Below, piece after piece: positions 56,485 to 64,000 of a stretch of DNA of 64,000 nt. The position numbers and the translations under genes were made by a program. Each line of letters begins with the position of its first letter. The first letter of the stretch is position 1. Under the pieces are notes generated by a model, which saw only the letters and a list, made by a program, of their open reading frames with translations, was not told the origin of the DNA and made no database searches. Origin of the DNA: Eonycteris spelaea (lineage: Eukaryota; Chordata; Mammalia; Chiroptera; Pteropodidae); NCBI GenBank assembly GCA_003508835.1, contig PUFA01000066.1, forward strand, positions 7,706,501-7,770,500, given 5' to 3'.

Positions 56485-56700
56485 ATGTTAATAGAGAGAA
56501 CGACCTTTTATTGAGCACCTACTGCGTGCAAAGACGCCCTTCACGCACCCTCTCTGTCTCAAAGCCTCACATCAGCTTCCTTCAGAAGGTACGATCGTTA
56601 TCTCCGTACACACAAAGAAACGAAGGTAATGTAACTTGTCCACGTTCAGGCAGCCCTCAGGGGGCCAGGGCTCTGACCACTGTGATTTAAGGCAGACGGC
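56485..56700 (-). mobile_element. MIR SINE
   Basis: 'cttttattgagcacctactg' at the left, 'cgttatctccgtacacacaa' in the middle and 'gtaacttgtccacgttcagg' further right give the antisense order of a MIR. Confidence 0.75.
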
Positions 56701-57544
56701 ACCCCTGTGGCTAACAGAATGGGGATGGAGCGGTTGCTGACATCCTGGGCCCACTCCTTCTCCAACAGCAGATTCCATGTAAAAATATTCTTCAAAAGTC
56801 CTGGCCAAACCCCCACGGTGGCTGGAAATACCTCCCCATGGAGGAAATCTACCCTCAGACAATGCCTGGCATTTTAAAACGCCGCCTGCCACCGACAGAT
56901 GTGTGACAAAGCGAGCCCCGTTACGGGTTCACGGTGAAACCTCGGCGGGGTGGTGTCTGGGTGTCCCTGCTACGATGCCTCCCCTGCCTACGTGGTTTTG
57001 AAATTTTTATAACAAAACGTTGGGGGCGGGGGGATGCAGCCTGCCGCAGCCCTCCGGGAGAGAGTGGGTTACAGCAGCGTTTCCTTGTCTTTCTTGTAGT
57101 TTCTCAGAACCTTTTGCTCATAATCTCACAGTTGATAAATGTTTGAACAATTATTACTGTCAGGTGCACAAACAAAGCCCCCACACAGCGTTGCATTGTT
57201 CCGCAGATGGAAAAGTCTGTCAGAGGAGATTCTTTTTTTCTAACCCGGGGTGAGGAGGGTGAGGGGAGGATGTGTGTTGATAAAAGATGCCTCAGCCCGG
57301 CTGGAGCAGTCACAGGGAGAGGATCTGGCTTCGCCTTGCTTCCCCCGAGCCGCTTTGTTTACCAGGATGCAGGTTTAACTCTTTCTAACCTCACCTTTCC
57401 TTGCAGAAGCTACAAAGATGCTGCTTTCACGCCAGTTTTTGGTTTTTTTTTTTAATCCAAACGGTTTATCCGAGTCTAGGACTGACTCCGACCCCACCTG
57501 GGCACCTTCGCACAGCAAGGGGGAACTCAGGGTTGGGGGCTCAG

Positions 57545-57670
57545 CCTCTAGCCAGACTGCCTGGGTTTGAATCGCACTAGCTCTGTGCCTCAGTTTCCTC
57601 ATTTATAAAACAGGAGCAGCCATCGTATGGTGGTTGGAGGGCTGACGGCGAAATCACGTACGAGTAGCTG
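57545..57670 (+). mobile_element. MIR SINE
   Basis: 'ccagactgcctgggtttgaa' with 'tcgcactagctctgtgcctc' and 'agtttcctcatttataaaac' are the tRNA-like part and core of MIR. Confidence 0.85.
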
Positions 57671-57734
57671 AGAACAGATGAGACCGGCATGTAGTCAGCT
57701 GTCCCCCATCATTAGTAACAATCGGGTAATTGTC

Positions 57735-57850
57735 TGAGCCTCAGTTTCCTTACCCAGAAAGTATAGTTGGAGATTATATGTTATGTTCCTGTGATGATAA
57801 TAGGACCCTCCTCCCACCGAGGGCTGCTGTGGATGAAATGACATTGATCT
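57735..57850 (+). mobile_element. MIR SINE fragment
   Basis: 'ctgagcctcagtttccttac' and the following AT-rich 'tagttggagattatatgtta' fit a second, 5'-truncated MIR, 65 bases after the first. Confidence 0.65.
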
Positions 57851-58199
57851 TGCAGGGGAAATTGCTTAATAGTATGTCCTGGCTGACAAAAAGATTGCTG
57901 CTTAAAAGATGTCATTTAAGATGGACAATGGGACACTTGTCCTGGCCTCTGTGGCAAGACAGCCACACGTTTGAGGCTGATGATGTGAGCAGTGCTGTGT
58001 GAGATGCACGAAGAGAAAATGCCGTGGAAAGGAGCCGGCCCGTCTGCCTCTCACGTGCCTGCGCCCCGCTGGGCTGGCTCCCAGACGGCCGTGACCTCGA
58101 TACGGTGTGCGCCGGCGGGCCTGACCCCCCTTCTCACGACCGCGTGCCTCACTGGGGTGTCCTACATTTCCGCGGTGCCGGCCAGAGCAGACACTCCAG

Positions 58200-58365
58200 G
58201 GTCATTAACACACGCAGACAGACACACACACACATACACACATAAACACACACACTCACGCATGCACACACAGCCAGCTCAGGCCTGGCAGCGGCTGGCA
58301 TGCTCGCTGTCTAGACAGGGCCGGTGCTGAATGGCCTCCTGCTGCGGGGGGCGGCAGCCTGGGAG
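58200..58365 (+). repeat. CA tract plus 100-bp block shared with 15095-15270 (copy B)
   Basis: A CA-rich tract (58208-58271) followed by 'ctcaggcctggcagcggctg' and 'gctgcggggggcggcagc'. It aligns with copy A through about 90 bases with several substitutions and one short indel. Similarity just left of the CA tract is weaker but present. Confidence 0.75.
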
Positions 58366-60595
58366 GCCCGTTGCTCCTCCCCACCCAAAGCAGTGGCGTC
58401 TGGCCACATCCCCTCCTAGGAAAGCGTCCTGAGGAGGCGTCACATGAGAGGGCCGCGGTCCAGCCGCAAGAAAGTGCCAAGCACCGTTGCTGAGCACAGG
58501 GAGGGCTGGGAACGAGGCCTCCGAAGGGAGCTGGTTAAGCACGTTCGAGACGTCATGGTGGAGGGGACAGTCTGACGGTGTGTGCTGACGGTCAGCGAAT
58601 ATTCTGTTTCAAAAAGGCCCATTTGAAAGGGCACGGCAGGGGGGTGCTGGCGGTTTCCTGTCGCCGGTGCCGTGGAGAGTCGCTGGGGGCTGTACCCAGG
58701 ACACTCAGTGCTGGCTCGGGGCATGGCGGCTGGACCCCGGGGTACTGCACGCTTCTACTCACAGTTGGTGGGCCAATAAAATAAGTCCTCATACCCCAAA
58801 TCTCAGTGCACGTGGCTGGCATTTTCCAGACCTTGGTAGTGTAAGAACTGCCTTCCTAACTTTGCCCTCTGGCACCCCAACTGACTCATTCTTTAAATTG
58901 ACGCCCCCTTTTTGCAAAAGCAGATTTATTTTTAAATAAAACCCTAAGTCACAATTGTGCATGGGGGAAAAAAAAAAACAGAAGGTGACTGTAAAGACAA
59001 GCACATCCTTATCGAAATTTTCCAAGATGCTCTGGACCACCGGCGGTCATCACACCTGCCGACGACGTCTGGGTCCGACGTCGGCCAGCACTGTCCTCCG
59101 TCAACCACTGCATTACATGGAGGACGCTGACGTTTGGGAGACGTGGTTTCCCTTGGGTACTTGGGGGGCCAGGAGCCCTGGATTCCGACGCTGGCGCTGC
59201 TCTGTCTGGACCTGGCCCGATGATGACCTTCCCACCCACCTGGAAGAATGCTGGGAGGATGGCACGTCTGTCTCCATGGAGACAGGAGCAGCCCCACAGC
59301 CTGGGGCTCCGGACCCTTGGGACCCACGCCTGAGCTCCCAGGCGTGGGGCCTCCGGGGCAGAGGTCACGCCATACCCCTCTCTCCATACCCTCCATGAGG
59401 GTCACACGCTGCCCATCGAATGTTCCTCAGATGCTAAGTAGAAAGCAGACACAAGAACATGAGCTTCATATTAAATTATTTTTAATTTCATGATACTCAG
59501 TTCACAGGCATGTGATTGTATGTCACGTTCAAGGGTCCTGCCGTCTTCTCTTCTTCTTTTTCCCATAGTCCTGGTGGTTTCCTGGGACCACCCGGGGTTC
59601 TGTGTCAGTCTTTTAATTGTGTGTAAATCTGTGGTTTGTCTTATCCTTATTTTTCTATCTTCCTCCTCCTCCTGACCATGCCGTACATCCCGGGGCCATC
59701 ACCCCATCCCTGGCATAGAGTGCGCCCCCCGAAATTAACAGAGGAACCCATGACTTCCGACCTTCCTCTGTCTGCCAAGAACTCTTGAGTCGGTCGGCTG
59801 GTTTCTGGTTCTTGGCTTAGAAACAGGATGAATGAGTGACAGGGAGGGAAGAAAAGTAGAAGCAAAAAAAGAAAAGCGGACGCGGGGGGTCAAGAGCACA
59901 GGGTGGGCTTAGAGCAAGTGCGAGAGGCTCTTGCCCTTGACCGTGCGTTCGGGTCACCTGGGGATGGTAACAAGCGCCGTGCCTGGCCACCCAGTCCGAC
60001 CTCACCACCCAGTCCGGGCCAGGCACCGGCGAGAACCGCCGGAGGGAAGGTGTTAAAATGCTTCCATGTGCATTAAGAATGGACGTTCCTAAGTGTTTTC
60101 GAGAGATTTCAGCAAGGGCTGAAATTCTCTTCAATTATATCTGACCCTCAGCCCATTTTTCATTTGAATATGACCTGGTCTGAGGCTGGCTGCCAAGGTG
60201 ACCTGGCTCTGTCTGACCCAAGTGAAAGGATGACGAGGAGGCTCCTCTCCTAACACCCTCATCAGGCATCGTAGATAAATGCAGAAAGAAGAGGTGGCAA
60301 GGTGCTCCAGGACGGGGACCCGCAGGGACACGGAAGCGCCCCCTGGCGCTCGTGAGAGGGGTGCAGGGTTTCTTGCCTCTCCCCAGGGGGGTCTGAAGTC
60401 CAGGAGCCCAGCAGCTCAGTGGTTGCCAAGTCTCACGTGGAGAAGTTCGGTGTGATGGCCAAAGTCTTGACCAGCGACAGGCAGCCAGCTGGACAGACGG
60501 CCAGGCAGGCGATTCTGTGGGAACCTTCTTGCAGGAAACCCTGGGAGGCCAAGTTCGAAAGCCAAGCCGCCATCGGATTTGCCGAAGGCTTCTTC
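58366..60595. other. Non-coding, nothing recognised
   Basis: Mixed composition, AT-richer at 58880-58990 and 59440-59680. No gene or clear repeat. An A run lies at 58969-58978. Confidence 0.4.
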
Positions 60596-60599
60596 TTCA

Positions 60600-60800
60600 G
60601 GACAGAGGCACAAATCGTGTCACTCGGTCACAACTGGTTTGAACTCTGGTTCCGCACAAATTAGCAGGTTGCTCTCTGTGCTCTGTTTTCTCATCTGCGT
60701 GATGGGTATAACATGGATACCTTCGTTATAGGGTTATTGTAAAGGTTAAATGAGGTAATGTGGATAAAGCTCTCATACACGTGGGCTGTTATCAGCGCTT
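60600..60800 (+). mobile_element. MIR SINE
   Basis: 'ctctgttttctcatctgcgt' with 'gatgggtataacatggatac' and 'gtaaaggttaaatgaggtaa' are the core and 3' part; 'tggtttgaactctggttccg' upstream is the B-box side. Confidence 0.85.
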
Positions 60801-61017
60801 CCCTCCAATCTGTCCACCTTCTCCATCAGCACCGCCACCACCTCGTCAGAGCCACCGTCCTCCCTCCCCTGGGCAATGTCCCACCTCCCGATGGTGCCTG
60901 CCTCCAGCCTTGCCTTCCTCTGACCCGTTCTCCACCCAGCAGCCACCATGTGACTGCCGCGTGACGTACAGGGCACCCGTCGAATGTGAGTCTGTCATTC
61001 AAAACAAGGTATGTTCG

Positions 61018-61170
61018 GTCTGCGGCCACGCCACCCTGAACAAGCCTGATCCCGCCTGATCTCAGAAGCCAAGCAGGGTCGGGCCTGCTTAGTACCCAGA
61101 TGGGAGACCACCTAGGAAGGCCAGGTGCTATAGGCATCAAAAATAAAAACTAAAAATAATAAAAATAAGG
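61018..61170 (+). mobile_element. 5S rRNA-derived retroelement (SINE or retro-pseudogene) with A-rich tail
   Basis: 61018-61137 aligns end to end with vertebrate 5S rRNA: 'ccaccctgaacaagcctgat', 'agccaagcagggtcgggcct', 'gcttagtacccagatgggag'. The internal promoter region (about 61067-61112) is largely kept. Several differences from typical 5S are C/T or G/A changes at CpG sites, so it is not a functional 5S gene. An A-rich tail (AAAAATAAAAACTAAAAATAATAAAAATAA) follows at 61138-61170, showing RNA-mediated insertion. No clear target duplication is visible. Fruit bats carry 5S-derived SINEs; alternatively this is a single L1-mediated 5S retrocopy. Confidence 0.88.
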
Positions 61171-61599
61171 GATCATAAGCTGACAAGGTCCTTGCAATCT
61201 ATGAGGTCAACCAAGGCCTTAAAAAAAAAAAAGTAAAGTTCAGCATAAGTATGTCCCGTGTAATATTTGAGACATACTTATGCTTAAAAAGAACAAAAAT
61301 CATCGCGGTTTGTTTGAAACTGAAAATTAACAGGGCATCCTATATTTTTGTTTGCTGAATCTGGCAATTCTCAACGAGGGAGACTTTTGTGAAGCCCAAA
61401 CCAGATCATTTGCTCCTTCCTCAAAACCCTCAGACATATTTCATCACAATTGGAAAAGAATTCATACCCTACCCTGACCTACGACCAAGCCCGTGTGGGC
61501 ACTGCCCTGGCTGCAGTGTCTTTGTGACTATTCTGAACAGTTTCAGCAGCACCAGTGGCCGGCCAACGCCCCTGCCAGGTTGCCTTGTGCCTGCCCCCC

Positions 61600-61785
61600 A
61601 CCAGGGGTCCACGGCTATGAGACAATGAGCAAGGGAGTTTGGGGGCTGGATCTTCCCTTGGGAGGGAGCGCAGCCCTGCCGACACCCTGATGTCAGACTT
61701 CTGGCCTCCAGCTATATTTCTGCTGTTCAAAGCCACCAAGTTGGTGGTCGTTTGAGTGGCCATCTGGGAAACTAAAGCAATGTTT
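61600..61785 (+). mobile_element. MaLR/MLT1-like LTR, 3' end
   Basis: 'gccctgccgacaccctgatg' with 'tcagacttctggcctccagc', 'aaagccaccaagttggtggt' and 'gggaaactaaagcaatg' is the canonical 3' end of a MaLR-type LTR. The left limit is uncertain. Confidence 0.75.
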
Positions 61786-61994
61786 AAAAGTTCCCTTTGG
61801 CTGAAACATGCAGACTAGGCCCCGGGGGCAGGACAGCAGCTTGAGTCAGGGCAGTGAGAGGGGAGAGAGAAAAGTGGAAGGGACTGAGCTACGTTGCAGC
61901 AGTAATGAAGGCCGACATTTGACATCACTCCCTGTCTCCCGGTGCCATGCCGTAATGGCCTTTGCAAAGTATCCCACTGAACCCTGAATTTCTT

Positions 61995-62135
61995 CCCCAT
62001 CACCATTTCATAAAGGTAGCAACAAAGGCACAGAGAGGTTAACCGACATGCCTAAAATCACACAGCTAGAAGCGTCAGGCGCAGAGCCCAACCTAGGCGG
62101 TGTGACCTTTGAAAGCCCCTGGGTTTAACCACCTG
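61995..62135 (-). mobile_element. MIR SINE
   Basis: 'aaaggcacagagaggttaac' with 'cgacatgcctaaaatcacac' and 'agctagaagcgtcaggcgca' is a well preserved antisense MIR core. Confidence 0.85.
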
Positions 62136-62689
62136 TCACACGGTCGCATTAACAGTGCTCACTGGGGTTAGGAATTGGCGGGTGATGAGGGCTGAAAGGA
62201 AAGGAGGGGCTGGTGATTAATCACTAATTAATAAGGAAGCGCTGTTTACAAAGATGGAGCCCGGGGCGTGGGGCAGGTCGGGGCTTGCTTGGCGGACTTT
62301 GGGGCGGACAACCTGTCTGTCTCCGGGAGAGAAATGGCCATTTTGCTCCCAGGAAGCCTGTCTGGAGCTGGGTCCCTCATTCCCGCCGGGGTCTGCGCCC
62401 AGAGCCGGAGAAGCCACTGTGATCGATCGTATTGATTATCTGAGGTGAAGACGAGCCTCCAGCCGCCCTGCCCGAATCTTGAAGGCCGTCTGCAAAAGGT
62501 GGGTGTCAGCCCCGTGTCTTGGTGGCAGTTCTTCTTGGCACAGAGGCGGGATCCCTCCCCCTCGAGACTGGGGTTGGCTTTGCTGGGAAGCCTCTGGCTT
62601 TGCTGTCCCAGCCCCCCTCCCCAGCCCTCTCCCTCCACAGCCTCCTCCATGGGAAAAATGACTCCACTTCTCGAAACAATAACAGGGAT

Positions 62690-63100
62690 TTCCATGGAAA
62701 TTTGAGTAATTCCCATCCCCGCGCTGTCCAGATAAACTCTCGGGCGTTTGTGGCCAGCCTGCCTGCCACCAGCTTGGGTCTCGTGACCGGCAACTTGGGG
62801 AACTTTCGAGAGGCTCCCGTTCTATGGCTCCAGGTTCCTAAGTGGGTCATCGCTGAGCGGTCTCGGCAATTAGCGGCTTCGTCAGCGAGGGCTGCGCACA
62901 GAAATTTCGTGGGCGAAATACGTCTTTCTCTCTTGGAAACATTAAAAAGCTCTACGCAGATAAATGCCCCCTGGTGCCCCAGAAGTACTAAGCAAATTAA
63001 GTGTGATTTCATTACAGTATTGATTGCTGTCGCCAAGCGAGTCAATTGTCGTTTTCAGCCTTGATCAAAGGTGAAAATGGCATCTGTTAGTCAGGTCGGA
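62690..63100. promoter_or_regulatory. Candidate conserved non-coding element
   Basis: AT-richer segment with TCTCTTGGAAACATTAAAAAG, AAGCAAATTAAGTGTGATTT, ATTACAGTATTGATTGC and CCTTGATCAAAGG, a TCF/LEF-like word, at 63059-63070. No repeat similarity. A 179-181 codon frame exists on both strands without features. Regulatory role is inference. Confidence 0.33.
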
Positions 63101-63684
63101 CAATCGAGCTGAGCCGAAGAAGGAAGGCGGACGGAAGAAAGAAGGTCTCGGGCCGTCCGTCGGGGCAAAGCCGCATCTGTTCAGCAGACACGGGACGGTC
63201 AACCGTAGCTGTCAGTCAATAAATACTCAGCGAATGACAGGAACAGAATGGCGCCCGGTGTGCGCTGGGCACGGAACAAGGCGCTCTCTGCCCGTCCGCG
63301 AAGGGGTGCAAGGGTGCAGCAGGCGCCGGGAGGAAGGAGGCAGGGCGCTCCGGGGCCCGGCCCGCGGACGGCAAGATGGTGGCGTCACACGCCACGTGAG
63401 CCTGGCACACGGCAGGTGCCCGGCAGACGGGTTTGGAACGTGATGGTGGGAGCTTCGAGGCACAGAGATGAGAGCCTTGCCGAGGGCGTCCTGAGGAAGA
63501 GTGAGGATTGCCTCGGCGAACACAGAGAGGGCGGAGGGTCTGGGGAGGTGGGGCAGGCATGTTCTGGGCCCAGGGAACTGTCTGTCGTTAGCCTGCGGAT
63601 TACGAAGCGGACAGGGTCCTCGCGATGGGGGCACCGGGGCTTATGAGAGTGCGTGAGCGACAGTGAGGAGCTTGGGGACTGCGG

Positions 63685-63784
63685 GTCCAGCCCTGCACAG
63701 CCCGGTCCAGCCCTGCACAGACCGGTCCAGCCCTGCACAGCCCGGTCCAGCCCTGCACAGACCGGTCCAGCCCTGCACAGCCCG
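63685..63784. repeat. 20-bp minisatellite, five copies
   Basis: Five exact-length units of GTCCAGCCCTGCACAGCCCG, in which copies 2 and 4 read ACCG in place of CCCG, so the units alternate. No spacers, so it is not a CRISPR-type array. Confidence 0.97.
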
Positions 63785-64000
63785 GGGCGGGGCTGCAGTT
63801 TGCTGGAAGGCAGGAAAAAGGGGAGGAAAGAGAGGAGCAGGACAGGGGCGGGGAGGGGGGAGGGAAGAGCGCCCCCGCGAAGGGGGCTTCCTCCAGCTGC
63901 CGATAACCCAACCTCTTGAGATGCAGCTTCACAGGAAGCTTCTGTTGGAGGAGCGAATGATCAATTCTCCCACAGTTTACCTTTCCCAAGTGCCGGTTGG
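63785..64000. other. Window end, nothing recognised
   Basis: Purine-rich GC-rich sequence to the end of the window; no feature supported. Confidence 0.5.

Noticed and set aside
61018..61137. Functional 5S rRNA gene
   Set aside because: Several substitutions, mostly decayed CpGs, and an A-rich tail instead of a T-run terminator show a retroposed copy.
63685..63784. Possible CRISPR-like repeat array
   Set aside because: Units are contiguous without spacers and the sequence context is mammalian; it is a minisatellite.

Overview
The window is mammalian chromosomal DNA with no protein-coding host gene that I can support. Reasons for a mammal: many old dispersed repeats (MIR tRNA-derived SINEs, MER5A/MER20-like hAT fossils, MaLR/MLT1-like LTRs, 3' ends of ancient L1s, an L2-like repeat), long CA/TG microsatellites, GC-rich CpG-bearing stretches, and a class II (betaretrovirus-like) endogenous provirus. 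Repeat family names come from my recall of consensus patterns, not from a database search. No Alu, B1/B2, carnivore CAN, ruminant Bov or equine ERE SINE is visible. The only candidate lineage-specific SINE is a 5S rRNA-derived sequence with an A-rich tail (61018-61170). Fruit bats (Pteropodidae) are known for 5S-derived SINEs and few other young retroposons, so a megabat is my best but tentative guess; an isolated 5S retro-pseudogene would fit any mammal.

Layout. 1-18223: GC-rich non-coding DNA with an L1 fragment, MER5A/MER20, MIR and MaLR-like relics, several CA/TG tracts, and an L2-like repeat at the right end. 18224-22276: the defective provirus with its 6-bp target duplication. It sits inside the L2-like repeat and is the youngest and most informative object here. 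22277-31010: non-coding DNA with a hAT fossil, two L1 3' ends in opposite orientation, a CA-rich compound repeat and a 28-bp minisatellite. 31011-64000: more non-coding DNA with MIRs, MaLR relics, ATCC/GGAT-type arrays, a GGTTA/TTAGG-like array at 55866-56108, the 5S-derived element and a 20-bp minisatellite at 63685-63784. AT-rich islands with TAATTA and similar motifs stand out from the GC-rich background and may be conserved regulatory elements of a distant developmental gene; this is inference from composition only.

The provirus reads 5' LTR - Lys-type primer site - leader with splice donor - gag matrix region (broken) - reverse transcriptase remnant (broken) - about 500 bp of unassigned sequence - integrase C-terminal remnant joined in one frame to the distal half of env - polypurine tract - 3' LTR. 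Capsid, nucleocapsid, protease, most of pol, the env start and the env membrane anchor are missing, so it cannot encode a virus. The LTRs are almost identical, implying recent insertion, except for one block in U3 where they differ sharply.
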